Origin: Pachyseris speciosa
Lineage: Eukaryota; Cnidaria; Anthozoa; Scleractinia; Pachyseridae
Direction: 5' to 3'
DNA length: 64,000 nucleotides
Assembly: GCA_016490735.1 (NCBI GenBank)
Contig: JAEMWC010001496.1
Span: forward strand, 84,159 to 148,158
Shown in pieces: positions 17,365 to 28,190 of this stretch (position 1 is the first letter of the stretch; each line of letters opens with the position of its first letter). Position numbers and translations under genes: made by a program. The notes below the pieces were generated by a model that saw nothing but the letters and a program-made list of their open reading frames with translations, ran no database searches and had not been told where the DNA came from.

Positions 17365-17960
17365 AAGCATATCCTCTAAGCAAGCAAATATTTCAGCGAA
17401 ATAATATCTGACCAATGACGTCTCCATCGGCCCATTTTTCATAAATTAACATGCATCAAACTCGACTGACGTATAATTGTGAAGACTGCTGTTCCTTCTT
17501 TGTTGTTGGCTAAATCGGTGACCGATAAGCGGGCATTACCGTCTGCAATGTGTGGTCAAGCGATGGAGTTTTCTTGCGCCATTTACCGTCGAGTTGCATT
17601 TCTAACAGTGATACTTCATTCCGTGTTAGGTGAGTCTTGAGTGTATTCTTGGCGTGTTCATTGTTAAGCCTTATTCAAAACAAGCCTTACTTTAGTATCG
17701 GTCGATTCATTTGTGACTCGATTTGCAACAGACGTTTGCTACCATAAATTTACACGCAAACGCAAGCATTACCACCACATTCCTCATTTTTGTTTTCACT
17801 TCCCTTGAACACGGAAGTTGTAACAGCCGGTGATTCAACTTTGTTAGCAATTTTAGCTTGCAGTCCTTGGCTAGCAGCTTTCCTAAACTTTCTAGTGTAT
17901 TCTACAGCTGTAGTTTACTCTGATGCTATAGTTTTACGTTCTTGCCGAAAGTGGAATACT
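17365..17960 (+). repeat. Duplicated block A, copy 1 (promoter plus signal exon)
   Basis: Nearly the same sequence recurs at 20885 and 36556, starting ATATCCTCTAAGCAAGC and ending CTTGCCGAAAGTGGAATACTT. It contains a short coding exon with a good splice donor (listed separately). More diverged relatives lie near 34640-35000 and 57400-58060. Confidence 0.75.
17548..17629 (+). CDS. Signal-peptide first exon, copy 1
   Basis: ATG 17548, or the in-frame ATG at 17563, encodes a basic N-terminus and a hydrophobic core (MEFSCAIYRRVAFLTVILHS) ending at TTAG followed by the donor GTGAGT. The exon ends in phase 1. The CUB exons at 43666 and 52476 and the discoidin exon at 59155 all need one leading base, so this exon could supply the secretion signal to that gene type. 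No matching coding exon lies within the next several kilobases; it may serve a distant exon or be an orphan duplicate. Promoter elements were not identified. Confidence 0.5.
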
Positions 17961-18801
17961 TAAGAGCGGATGTCTGTAAATATCGACCATAGGTAGGAAT
18001 TATAAAATTTTCGGAAAATCCGAAAAAATTCTGTGAACTACCCTAGGTATTCTATTAATGAAAATATAAATTTTACTTTCATCGGATGAATATTTTGGTC
18101 ATATGGATGGTGTCAAGTTCGGGCGCTTTATAACCTCTGCCAGATCGCTTTTTCGAGGCCCTAGACCGGGCTACGGAAAGAGCTCAATTTTGATCTAATT
18201 GAAATATTATTCAAGCCACAAAGCTTCTTATCACATTCAAGAGGTTTGAACACGCACTTTGAGTGGTCGTGCCGTTGAATTGATTGCGACTAGAATATTT
18301 TACAGATTTTTAAATATTTACAAAATTTTGAGGATTTCGCGAGAGGAAAATTTTGTCGAAATTCGAAGGCCAAAAATCACACCCGGTACCTAATTTCAAA
18401 CAACAAAAACCATTCTACATTAAAAAGCAATCTCGAAGCTTTCAAAATATGGTTTTGAAACTTTGGGCAACATGTGAAATGAATTTTTGGGAACGCGAAA
18501 TTCACGGAGCACTTGAGTGAAATTTGACTCTTCTGACTTGACAGCTTTGAGGTTCGGCGCGACACAAATCAATACTCAAACAAATATTTCAGCCAAAATA
18601 AGTGTAATTTTAGCAATCTCAAGTCTTACAGTTATACATACATGCTTCATAGACATTGAATACAAAATTTACAACAATTTTCAGCCGAAAAGAACTCATA
18701 TCCCAGCTTTTAGGTACTAAACTTGCCTCGATCGCCAAATAAATGTGAACATGCACTGGGCTAAGTTCTTATCACTCAAAGCCAGTAGTTCAAAATCTAT
18801 A

Positions 18802-19492
18802 ATAATAATAATTTACTAATTTATATAGCGCGTATTTACATATTCTGATCAATAGCGCTTTACAATCATATATTTAAGAGAAAACGAAAATACATTACCA
18901 TAAAAATAAAATAAAGTTATAGATTATAAAAATACTTCTTAAAAAGATAAGTTTTAAGTCGAGATTTAAAACTGTCAAGTGATGTTGCTTGACGAAGCTC
19001 CACGGGTAGGCCATTCCAGAGTTTCGGAGCTGCTGCTGAAAATAATCTTGCTCCCAATGTTGTAAGCATCTTTCCCTTGGGATGGTCCAATAAGAGCTTA
19101 CCAGTAGACCTAAGATTATATAATGAGTTCGATTTTATACTAATAAGATCGCTAAGATAAGTTGGCGCCAGGCCATAAATACATTTAAAAGTCAAAAGTA
19201 AAATCTTATAATCAATACGTAAAGAAACCGGCAGCCAGTGCAGCTCGTAAAGCGCCGGTGTAATGTGAGAAAACTTTCCGATGCCACAAATAAGTCTTGC
19301 TGCTGCATTTTGTACACGCTGTAATTTAGCGATCTGCCCCTTTGGTAAGCCAAACAATAAACCATTACAATAATCAAGATGGCTGCTTATAAAAGCATGA
19401 ACCATGGTAATTAAAGAATCCCTCGATAGGTATTTCTTAATACGTCTCAAGTTATGTAAATGATAAAATGCCGCATTACAAGCCTTGTTTAT
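18802..19492 (-). mobile_element. 5'-truncated CR1/L2-type LINE
   Basis: Inserted in repeat X. Repeat X copy 2 (22505-22520) shows the empty site AAAATCTACACCAAAT; here the same sequence is split, with ATCTA on both sides, giving a target duplication of about 5 bases. The 3' end faces left and ends in (ATT)n with an AATTTATATAGCGC-like tail. Confidence 0.8.
18917..19450 (-). pseudogene. C-terminal part of LINE reverse transcriptase (CR1/L2-like)
   Basis: 177 residues matching the end of the RT protein of CR1/L2-like LINEs: LRRIKKYLS at the upstream edge, VHAFISSHLDYCNGLLFGLP, KLQRVQNAAARLI, HITPALYELHWLPVSLRIDYKILL, GLAPTYLSDL and the closing APKLWNGLPVELR plus FKSRLKTYLFKK. The catalytic RT domain is missing, as expected for 5' truncation during target-primed reverse transcription. 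The frame is undamaged, which together with the clean insertion site suggests a young insertion. Confidence 0.85.
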
Positions 19493-19664
19493 ATCTACAC
19501 CAAATATCTATCCTGTGTAATATATAATCAGGTGCACGATATGTTTGTTTGTACCTTTTGTCCTTGTTCGTTTTCATTTCCGCAAATACTATCAGCGAAA
19601 GGTGGAGGTGCTGTTGCGTGATTCGAGATTGTGTGGCATAACATAACAAATGGAGATCGAGTGG

Positions 19665-19817
19665 TTTTTCACTATCGAGCTCGATAGCTGAACTAGCTCG
19701 AATTGGGAGTGAGCTCGAGTTTGTAGTAGTCGTGCTCGATATTTCGAGTGCGATTTCTATCTGAGCTCGAATAGGTACTCGAGCTCGATTGACATAAATC
19801 GAGCTCGGTTTCCCAGA
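19665..19817. repeat. GAGCTC-palindrome repeat, third location
   Basis: One unit of the repeat seen at 17092-17350 (ACTATCGAGCTCGATAGCTG, then GTAGTCGTGCTCGATATTTC). It is interrupted at 19818 by a Penelope fold-back insertion. Confidence 0.75.
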
Positions 19818-20310
19818 ATCACAATAAGATTCAGTATTGTCTTGGCAACTGCTTAGAATTATTGTCTGCCTGGTTAGTAATTGCAGTGTGCCAGGATTCC
19901 AGCGTTTTTCTTACGCGTGAATTGCCTCTGTCGATGACGCGTGCATTCTCAAAATCAATAGTATGGCCTTCGAGCCACGCATGGCTGGCAATATTGGAAC
20001 CACTTTTAAAAACTTTGGTGTTTCGTATGTGTTCCTTTTTTCTAGTGTGTAGACATCGGAGAAACGGGTAGATGTTTATACACTAGAAAAAAGGAACACA
20101 TACGAAACACCAAAGTTTTTAAAAGTGCTTCCAATGTTGCCAGCCATGCGTGGCTCGAAGGCCATACTATTGATTTTGAGAATGCACGCGTCATCGACAG
20201 AGGCAATTCACGCGTAAGAAAAACGCTGGAATCCTGGCACACTGCAATTACTAACCAGGCAGACAATAATTCTAAGCAGTTGCCAAGACAATACTGAATC
20301 TTATTGTGAT
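19818..20310. mobile_element. Penelope fold-back: inverted GIY-YIG ends
   Basis: Two arms of 231 bases (19818-20048 and 20080-20310) are inverted copies differing at only a few bases, with a 31-base spacer. Each arm carries the 3' end of a Penelope ORF. Penelope-like elements are known for inverted and tandem terminal arrangements. Beyond the right arm, 20311-20610 continues as AT-rich Penelope 3' sequence. The whole insertion sits between CCCAGAATC on the left and GAATCAAAATTTGATCC at 20868, sites that are joined in the undisturbed repeat at 17340. Confidence 0.8.
20053..20299 (+). pseudogene. Penelope GIY-YIG endonuclease C-terminus
   Basis: The right arm reads DIGETGRCLYTRKKEHIRN, then ASHAWLEGHTIDFENARVID and RKTLESWHTAITNQADN, ending in a stop at about 20299. 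IGETGR and the basic KKEH belong to the GIY-YIG core of Penelope endonucleases. The N-terminal GIY part and the RT are absent, so only about 80 residues remain. The left arm holds the same sequence in reverse. Confidence 0.75.
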
Positions 20311-20621
20311 CTTATCCATGTTATTAGCATTTCATTGTCACACTAGAATTTCTTCCTTTTGTATTATTGTATTTATCTATATCCGTTCGTTATTTTCTCA
20401 CCTTTTTGTGCACATATATTTTTACCTCCGCTTTTTACACCTCACTTTTTAAAGTTTGCAGACTGGCAATCGAAAGCTCGTGTTTTTTTTAACTTTTAAC
20501 CAGAGAGCGTCTTTTTAACTTTTCAATTATGCCCCCTGGTTACTCATCGATCTTTAAATTACATTTACATTTTATTTTTTACATGGTCTGTAATCGGAAA
20601 ACAAAACAACACCGTCAAATT

Positions 20622-20852
20622 CGGTGTTCCGGGGTTTTTCGGATGTTCCGGTGTTCCGGTGTTCCGGTGTTCCGGTGTTCCGGTGTACCGGGGTGTTCCG
20701 GTGTTCCGGGGTGTTCCGGGGTGTTCCGGGGTGTTCCGGTGTTCCGGTGTTCCGGTGTTCCGGTGTTCCGGTGTTCTGGTGTTCCGGTGTTCTGGTGTTC
20801 TGGTGTTCCGGTGTTCTGGTGTTCCGGTGTTCTGGTGTTCCGGTGTTCCTGG
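20622..20852. repeat. TTCCGGTG minisatellite
   Basis: About 28 tandem units of 8 bases (TTCCGGTG), with 10-base variants (TTCCGGGGTG) and TTCTGGTG variants toward the right end. All frames are open because of the repeat, so several long reading frames here are artefacts. The array is the last part of the Penelope insertion before the GAATC junction. Confidence 0.9.
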
Positions 20853-20879
20853 TTTAAGTACATGCCGAATCAAAATTTG

Positions 20880-21702
20880 ATCCGTTCGCATATCCTCTAA
20901 GCAAGCAAATAATATTTCAGCGAAACAATATCTGACCAATGACGTCAACCATCGGCCCATTTTTCATAAATTAACATGCATCAAACTCGACTGACGTATA
21001 ATTGTGAAGAATCGGTGACCGATAAGCGGGCATTACCGTCTGCAATGTGTGGTCAAGCGATGGAGTTTTCTTGCGCCATTTACCGTCGAGTTGCATTTCT
21101 AACAGTGATACTTCATTCAGTGTTAGGTGAGTCGTAAGTGTATCCTTGGTGCCGAGTCCACTCTAAAATCTGCCTTACTTTAGTATCGGTCGATTCATTT
21201 GTGACTCGATTTGCAACAAACGTTTGCTACCTTAAATTTACACGCAAACGCAAGCATTACCACCACATTCCACATTTTTGTTTTCACTTCTCCTGAACAC
21301 GGAAGTTGTAACAGCCGGTGATTCAACTTTCAGTTAGTGTTTTTTGTTAGAAATTTTAGCTTGCAGTCCTCGGTTATCAACTTGAGTGTATTCTTGGCGT
21401 GTTCATTGTTAAGCCTTATTCAAAACAAGCCTTACTTTAGTATCGGTCGATTCATTTGTGACTCGATTTGCAACAGACGTTTGCTACCATAAATTTACAG
21501 GCAAACGCAAGTATTACCACCACATTCCTCATTTTTGTTTTCACTTCCCTTGAACACGGAAGTTGTAACAGCCGGTGATTCAACTTTGTTAGCAATTTTA
21601 GCTTGCAGTCCTTGGCTAGCAGCTTTCCTAAACTTTCTAGTGTATTCCACAGCTGTAGTTTACTCTGATGCTATAGTTTTACGTTCTTGCCGAAAGTGGA
21701 AT
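20880..21702 (+). repeat. Duplicated block A, copy 2
   Basis: Matches 17365-17960 and 36556-37160. It has an internal partial duplication: the stretch from TGAGTGTATTCTTGG to TTCAACTTTGTTAGC (about 21383-21595) repeats, with changes, what already appeared at 21130-21340. Contains a signal exon. Confidence 0.75.
21045..21126 (+). CDS. Signal-peptide first exon, copy 2
   Basis: Same exon as at 17548-17629 with one late change (HSVL to HSVL-compatible codons) and the same donor, TTAG followed by GTGAGT, phase 1. The reading frame is intact from ATG 21045. It is the nearest intact copy upstream of the first CUB exon (43666), about 22.5 kb away, because copy 3 at 36745 is broken. Confidence 0.5.
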
Positions 21703-22690
21703 ACTTAAGAGCGGATGTCTGTAAATATCGACCATAGGTAGGAATTATAAAATTTTCGGAAAATCCGAAAAAATTCTGTGAACTACCCTAGGTATTCTAT
21801 TAATGAAAATATAAATTTTACTTTCATCGGATGAATATTTTGGTCATATGGATGGTGTCAAGTTCGGGCGCTTAGGCCCTAGACCGGGCTACGGAAAGAG
21901 CTCAATTTGGATCTAATTGAAATATTATTCAAGCTACAAAGCTTCTTATCACATTCAAGAGGTTTGAACACGCATTTTGAGCGGTCGTGCCGTTGAATTG
22001 ATTGCGACTAGAATATTTTACAGATTTTTAAATATTTACAAAATTTTGAGGATTTCGTGAGAGGAAAATTTTTCGAAATTCGAAGGCCAAAAATCACACC
22101 CGGTACCGAATTTCAAACAACAAAAACCATTCTACATTAAAAAGCAATCTCGAAGCTTTCAAAATATGTTTTTGAAACTTTGGGCAACATGTGAAATGAA
22201 TTTTTGGGAACGCGAAAATCACGGAGCACTTGAGTGAAATTTGACTCTTCTGACTTGACAGCTTTGAGGTTCGGCGCGACACAAATCAATACTCAAACAA
22301 ATATTTCAGCCAAAATAAGTGTAATTTTAGCAATCTCAAGTCTTACAGTTATACATACATGCTTCATAGACATTGAATACAAAATTTACAACAATTTTCA
22401 GCCGAAAAGAACTCATATCCCAGCTTTTAGGTACTAAACTTGCCTCGATCGCCAAATAAATGTGAACATGCACTGGGCCAAGTTCTTATCACTCAAAGCC
22501 AATAGTTCAAAATCTACACCAAATACCTATCCTGTGTAATATATAATCAGGTGCACGATATGTTTGTTTGTACCTTTTGTCCTTGTTCGTTTTTATTTCC
22601 GCAAATACTATCAGCGAAAGGTGGAGGTGCTGTTGCGTGATTCGAGATTGTGTGGCATAACATAACAATTGGAGATCGAACCCAGGACCC
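21703..22690 (+). repeat. Repeat X, copy 2 (lacks the LINE)
   Basis: Almost the same as copy 1 but without the LINE, so it gives the empty site for that insertion. It also lacks a short AACCTCTGCCAGATCG-type segment present in copy 1 near 18135. No coding sequence. Confidence 0.7.
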
Positions 22691-22752
22691 GGGACACAGG
22701 CACTTCGTGTACGTGAGCTTGTTAGGAAAAAATAAATTCTAGATTGAAAAAA

Positions 22753-22783
<31 letters not shown>

Positions 22784-22800
22784 AATTGCAACTCACAATA
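22670..22800 (-). repeat. SINE-like remnant with (AAAT)n tract
   Basis: Reverse-strand GGGTTCGATCTCC resembles a tRNA B box, preceded by GTCCCGGGTCCT. On the plus strand an (AAAT)n run follows at 22746-22784. The A box is not convincing, so this is at best a tRNA-SINE fragment. Confidence 0.35.
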
Positions 22801-22805
22801 GAACA

Positions 22806-24429
22806 CTGATAACCTGACCTCGGCAGACTTCCCCTGCTCACTTGTCTGGTGCCTTTTTCCTTGCAGTACAGTAGTCTTTATAGATCGTTTTCACCGTCAC
22901 GCAAAAAACCCGGCGTACAAGAATAAATTCCGAAACCGTTCTGTGAAAGAAGCCAAGAAAATGTATGCGACAAAAGACTAGCAAATGAACACACCGTTTC
23001 TGAGTTATCTGCCTAAACTTTTAATTTTCACGCAACTTTAAAGAGCTTTGTAATTGTATGCAGACACCATATACACTGAAGTAAGTACATGTACAAGTAA
23101 GGTACCCAAAGTTGACCAATACAGTGTACATTAACTTATGCGATAAAAGGGTTTTCTTTTTGTTTCTGAGCTACTATACATATTCATATTCGAATTCTTG
23201 AAATGTTTTAACTGCTGAAAATCATAAGGGAAAACTATTTTTCAACCATACAGCTGACCTATCTTGGTCACGCACTATGAAAATTTTCGTTCTTTAAAAA
23301 CTAAAGACGCTAAGGAACTGGAAACTCGAGAAAATATTTATTTGTAAGTTATTTTCAACCTGATATAAATTTCAGAAAAATTTTAAAATTTGATGACGTC
23401 GTGGTAGGACTCGTAGAACTGTAACTTTTGCCGACAGCGCCATCCGATACCAGAATCCTGGCGGTGCTTCGGGCAAATCGACATTTCAAAGCTCGAGTCA
23501 TGATGTTATAATATACCTGGAATAAAAATGAAAATAAACATAATGGGAACTGCAATTTAGGTATATCGGGAGCGCATGGGTATATTCATTGCCCGACTGA
23601 GGAAATATTGCAAGAATCGCTTAAGGGTAACACTTATCTTCTTTCCGGTGCAGCCGATGTCCGCGTTAGCATTCCAAGACGCGAGAGACAATAGCAAAAT
23701 ACATTCCAAAGGGTGTTTTTTTTTTATCATAGAGGGGAACAGATGCTTATTGCTTTGATAGGTGTTCGTTCATAGCACGAATTTTGCCAGCAAAGGAAGT
23801 AAAGATAAAATTTATGGGCAAAATGTTATATCACACGATATATTTTCAGTCCCAAGTTTAGTCACAATCCTCAAGGATCCAGCCTTGTTTTGTTTCCAGC
23901 TCCTTTGGGAATGAATGCAAAGTGTGCTGGTTCCCTCAGCATGTTATCAAATGTATTTCTATTCGCAGGCTACCTTGTCTTACCGGGGACTACCGTAGAA
24001 GTACGAAGTCCCTTACTCTTAAATAGCAAAATAATCTCCATGAACAGCTCTCAGAATACAGAATATCAGCCCCTTGAGCCTAAAAGTTGACCTTTTTTCA
24101 GAACTAAGTTCCGGCTGTATGTTGTGTAGAACTTGGGTATGGAACTGAAGAAAGCATAAAACCGGGTCCGGTAAAAGATTTTTCTTCAATCCTACAGCGT
24201 ATATCTTCATCTCAGTATGCTGTGGGGACTGGCCATTAATTATTTCAGAGGAAGAGCGCAAAAAACCAAAATAAAATAAAACTGAATTTCTCGGGGAATG
24301 TGCATGGATATTCCTTATCTTGGCCAATCAGCAAGCACTTTATAATTCCTGATTGCTCTTTCACTTGATAAAATACCAAAAAGATCAGACTGGGAGCAAG
24401 GAAATCGCATGTAGAGTGTTATACATGAG
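22806..24429. other. No gene recognised
   Basis: Ordinary AT-rich non-coding DNA without strong open frames, splice-flanked conserved blocks or recognised repeats. A poly-T run lies at 23716-23725. Confidence 0.4.
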
Positions 24430-24446
24430 AATTTGGTTTATCAACG

Positions 24447-24477
<31 letters not shown>

Positions 24478-24491
24478 GGATTCGATTAGCT

Positions 24492-24520
24492 GACGTTTCG
24501 AGCGTTAGCCCTTCTTCGGA
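24492..24520 (-). ncRNA. Hammerhead-like motif in Penelope terminus
   Basis: Reverse strand: CCGAAGA, A, GGGC-TAAC-GCTC, GAAAC, GTC. The GAAAC box, adjacent GTC cleavage triplet and a 4-bp stem II with tetraloop fit the minimal hammerheads described in Penelope-like elements. The CUGANGA box has C for U at its second position, so this copy is probably inactive. Confidence 0.45.
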
Positions 24521-24615
24521 GCGAATCGAGGAATTGTGGGTTGTGTATGGTTTATATACAGAAAATGGAGCTACGCTATTGGTGGTAACATGGTAACGTG
24601 AAAAACAGGAATAAA

Positions 24616-25060
24616 TTAATTGAATGAAAAGCGCTCGTTGATACCGTGGGGATTAAGAATGCCAATTTGAAAGATCAGTTTTTGCTCGAGACTTTTACGA
24701 CTTTCCGTGGTACCTTGATGTAGGGAAAGGCCGGAGATCGACATGTGTTGTTTGGAATGGTTAGGGAGATTAAAATGCCGAGCGACAGGTTTGGATGCGT
24801 CTTTGTCATCTTTCTCAACATCACGAAGATGTTCTCGGAATCGGTCACCTAGTCGTCTTCCTGTTTCGCCGATGTATAACTTTTTGCATAATGTGCAGGT
24901 TATGCAATAGATAACATTTGCGGAGGGACACGTGAAACGATCAGTGATCTTAACAGATTGCTTAGGGCCCGATATTTTGTCAGTGTTTTGAATGAAAGGA
25001 CAAGTTTTGCATCGCGAGCGCGCGCATTTAAAAGTGCCATGTTGTTCAGTTGTTTTGTTG
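24616..25060 (-). pseudogene. Penelope Cys linker and GIY-YIG endonuclease
   Basis: Reverse-strand sequence encodes GTFKCARSRCKTCPFI (Cys-rich linker), FTCPSANVIYCITCTLC, then the GIY-YIG signature KKLYIGETGRRLGDRFREHLRD and HFNLPNHSKQHMSISGLSL, ending at 24616. The RT is absent. The frame extends upstream to 25146, but that part is antisense sequence from the palindrome and not genuine protein. In intact elements this nuclease nicks the target for reverse transcription. Confidence 0.8.
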
Positions 25061-25321
25061 TTTCTAGTTAAAAGCGCATTCAAAACAACTGAACAACCTG
25101 GCACTTTTAAATGCGTTCGCTCGCGATGCAAAACTTGTCCTTTCATTCAAAACACTGACAAGGCCCCCGACTAGCGTAGCTCCATTTTCTGTATATAAAC
25201 CATACACAACCCACAATTCCTCGATTCGCTCCGACAAAGGGCTAACGCTCGAAAAGTCAGCTAATCGAATCCCTGTATGGTGGTCAATTTACATTATCAA
25301 CTCCGTTGATAAACCAAATTT

Positions 25322-25335
25322 TCGTGTTTCACTCC

Positions 25336-25375
<40 letters not shown>

Positions 25376-26229
25376 ACTTTATTCATTTGTTATACATTAG
25401 CTCTAGCTTGCAGAAAAGCGTTATACGCTTTTGACACCCGTTGATTAATAAATCAAGTTTTGAGGCAATAGGTGAACCTATTTATTTTTACCTGCCTTGC
25501 AACTCCGGTGCGCGCGTGCACAACACCATAGAACAGCTTATTAAACACGAGAGTAAAAAGAAGGTGTGTCTCAACCTTACCAACCCTCGCTAATATCAGC
25601 TCTGCTTCCGTGTTCAAACCACAGTTAGCAATACTGACTTGTAGGGTGTCTGTGAAGTGGAGCTCAATTGACCTATTGCAGTCTCTGATACGCATGTACT
25701 CAGTGTGCCCGGGTATTTGGTACTTGAACTGCACTTTCCCCCAACCAACGCTCCATATTCGCATGCTGTATCGTCCACATTAGCGAGCAGATGTGTTCTA
25801 GCTGGCAATGAAGCTTTCTTATTTTCAATGCTAGAGAAAACTAAATACCACAAAACTATGCTACAAGCGCAAGATTAGACTGTATTGGGACGTTGTTATT
25901 TGTGCACATGCTTTATATAATGAGGTGTTAAAAAAGTATTGCACAACGTATTAGGTTATCTCCTCATCTGACAGATAATCAGGACAAATAAAAGTGCTTA
26001 ACTAAAACAAACAGACAAAAAGAACAAATTATGTACATTGCACCAGTGGATTGTTTGACACGTTCGAGGACCAGGAATCTGTAATCATGGTACAACGGCA
26101 ACGTATGAAAATTTGAGCTTCAGCTCATTCCATTGGCGCAACCATAACATGTAGATCAGTGATCGAATTTTTTTCACAACCCGGAAATAAAACTGAAGTA
26201 GCCGGATCTCCTTGCGTTTCATGTTACGG
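25322..26229. other. No gene recognised
   Basis: Non-coding; reverse-strand open frames of about 80-100 codons show no recognisable motifs or splice context. Confidence 0.4.
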
Positions 26230-26237
26230 ACAGCACA

Positions 26238-26581
26238 TAGGCTTTTGTACATTATGCTAGCATTTTTTCGAGCATTTTAGTGAGGCAAAAGCTTTGAGCA
26301 TTATTCGAGCATTTTAATGGCATTTTCCCGGAAAATTAATTTTTTTTTCCGAGAAACTGAGAAACTGAGAAAGGGTTTACCCTGGTTAAATATGTTATTG
26401 TTATTACTATTATTATGTAGAATGTAGCACAGGGATTTTCCCTGGGAAGACATATCCAGTCAAGTCTCATACCTGAGGATATCTGCCGATCCGAGGAATG
26501 CCGACTTTTGCATCGTCCTTGTTCGGTTTTTAATTCCTAGTTGCTCCAAGTGGCCTGCCAGCTTCTTTGACACTGAACCTA

Positions 26582-26626
<45 letters not shown>

Positions 26627-27233
26627 CATTATTATAATAATATTATTATTATATAATATTTTTTTGCCGCCACCTTGTAAATACAACCGTCTTACATCAT
26701 TTTTTTAATGAAGTTTTTAGCAATACTTTTACAATATGTACACGGATTATAATTACGAGAGAATTCAAGTTGTGAGAAGATTGCACTCTGTTTCTAACTC
26801 TTCAATCTGTAAATATGTTGTTTACTTCGATAGTTCTTACAAATTATGACAATTTGAATAAAGATTTGTGATTATTATTATTATTTATTATTATTATTAT
26901 TATTTTATTATTATTGTTATTATTATTAAAGAAATTATTTTTTTATCTCAAAATTCGTAGATGATTTCGAGGATTAAATTTTTGGCTGTATTTATGAACT
27001 TGTATACGTTTTTGTTGTTACTTGCAACACTTAAACGTTTTTGTAAGTGTGAACAGTTAACACCATGTTAAAAACTTTGAAATTAATTTAAAAAAACCGT
27101 TTGAATAATGAGCATTATCCGAGCATTTTAGTGGCTTTTTTTGGGAAGACCGAGCATTTTAGTGGGAAAATTGGAGCATTAAAAAGGTGGAGCATTTTAG
27201 TGGGGAAACAAAAACATAATGTACAAAAGCCTA
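26238..27233. mobile_element. Non-autonomous hAT transposon with perfect 8-bp TSD
   Basis: Terminal inverted repeats TAGGCTTTTGTACATTATG (26238) and its exact complement ending at 27233 are flanked by ACAGCACA on both sides (26230-26237 and 27234-27241). An 8-bp duplication and a short TIR indicate the hAT superfamily. The 996-base interior is non-coding, with (ATT)n tracts at 26583-26660 and 26875-26930 and GAGCATTTTAGTG words near both ends (26270-26320 and 27105-27205), possible transposase-binding sites. Confidence 0.85.
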
Positions 27234-27329
27234 ACAGCACAATCTCGACTCACGCAACAGCTGTTTCACGAGACGCGTGACACGTCGAGCATGCGGGGAT
27301 TTCGCTGTAGTTTTTGGATCTTTTTGCAG

Positions 27330-28190
27330 AAATGAAGACGAACAAGGACAAAAGGTACAAACAAACATATCGTGCACCTGATTATATACTAAGCAGAATA
27401 GATTTTTGGTGTAGATTGTGAACTACTGGCTTTGAGCGATAAGAACATGACCCAGTGCATGTTCACATATATTTAGCGAGGCAAGTTTAGTACCTAAAAG
27501 CTGGGATATGCCGGAGTACTTTTCGGCTGAAAATTGTTGTAAATTTTGTATTCAATGTCTATGAGGCATGTATGTATAACTGTAAGACTTGAGAATGCCT
27601 AAATTACACTTATTTTGGCTGAAATATTTGTCTGAGTATTGATTTGTGTCGCGCCGAACCTCAAAACTGTCAAATCAAAAGGGTCAAATTTCACTCAAGT
27701 GCTCCGTGAATTTCGCGTTCCCAAAAATTCATTTCACATGTTGCCCAAAGTTTCAAAAACATATTTTGAAAGCTTCGAGATTGCTTTTTAATGTAGAATG
27801 GTTATTGTTGTTTGAAATTCGGTACCGGGTGTGATTTTTGGCCTGTAAAATATTCTAGTCGCAATCAATTCAACGGCACGACCACTCAAAGTGCGTGTTC
27901 AAACCTCTTGAATGTGATAAGAAGCTTTGTGGCTTGAATAATATTTCAATTAGATTCAAACCGAGCTCTTTCCGTAGCCCGGTCTAAGTCCTCGAAAAAG
28001 CGATCTGGCAGAGGTTATAAAGCGCCCGAACTTGACACCATCCATATGACCAAAATATTCATCCGGTGAAAGTAAAATTTATATTTTCATTAATAGAATA
28101 CCTAGGGTAGTTCACAGAATTTTTTTCGGATTTTCCGAAAATTTTATAATTCCTACCTCTGGTCGTTATTTACAGACATCCGCTCTTAAG
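27330..28190 (-). repeat. Repeat X, copy 3, inverted
   Basis: Reverse complement of 17961-18800 plus the 19500-19600 part, ending at CGCTCTTAAG (28190). Directly to the right is CTCACAGATCATTGG, which in block A copy 3 (37163) follows the same point with no X between. The left end diverges near 27330. Confidence 0.65.

Larger units (their letters stand above)
17961..19664 (+). repeat. Repeat X, copy 1, with nested LINE
   Basis: A non-coding repeat beginning at TAAGAGCGGATGTCTG and ending near CATAACATAACAA. It recurs at 21703-22690 and inverted at 28190-27330. Block A copy 3 lacks it at the same point (37160), so X is an insertion relative to block A. Copy 1 carries a LINE at 18802-19492 that copy 2 lacks. 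No terminal repeats or coding capacity recognised. Confidence 0.65.
24430..25321 (-). mobile_element. Penelope-like element fold-back, copy 3
   Basis: The ends are inverted copies: AATTTGGTTTATCAACGG at 24430 and its complement ending at 25320. The terminal arms match for about 145 bases; an inner palindrome covers about 24975-25055 against 25085-25165. The right arm lacks the coding stretch corresponding to 24576-24965. This is a Penelope 3' end joined to a shortened inverted copy of itself. Confidence 0.75.

Noticed and set aside
17090..17383. Minus-strand frame in the GAGCTC repeat
   Set aside because: It is periodic because the DNA is repetitive, with no domain or start context.
20529..20960. 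Several long overlapping reading frames on both strands (Val-Phe-Arg-Cys-Ser-Gly or Thr-Pro-Glu-His repeats)
   Set aside because: Produced by the TTCCGGTG minisatellite, whose unit has no stop in most frames; no start or splice context supports a gene.
24992..25174. Plus-strand frame resembling the Penelope Cys linker
   Set aside because: It is the inverted arm of the fold-back, a partial copy without the endonuclease core.
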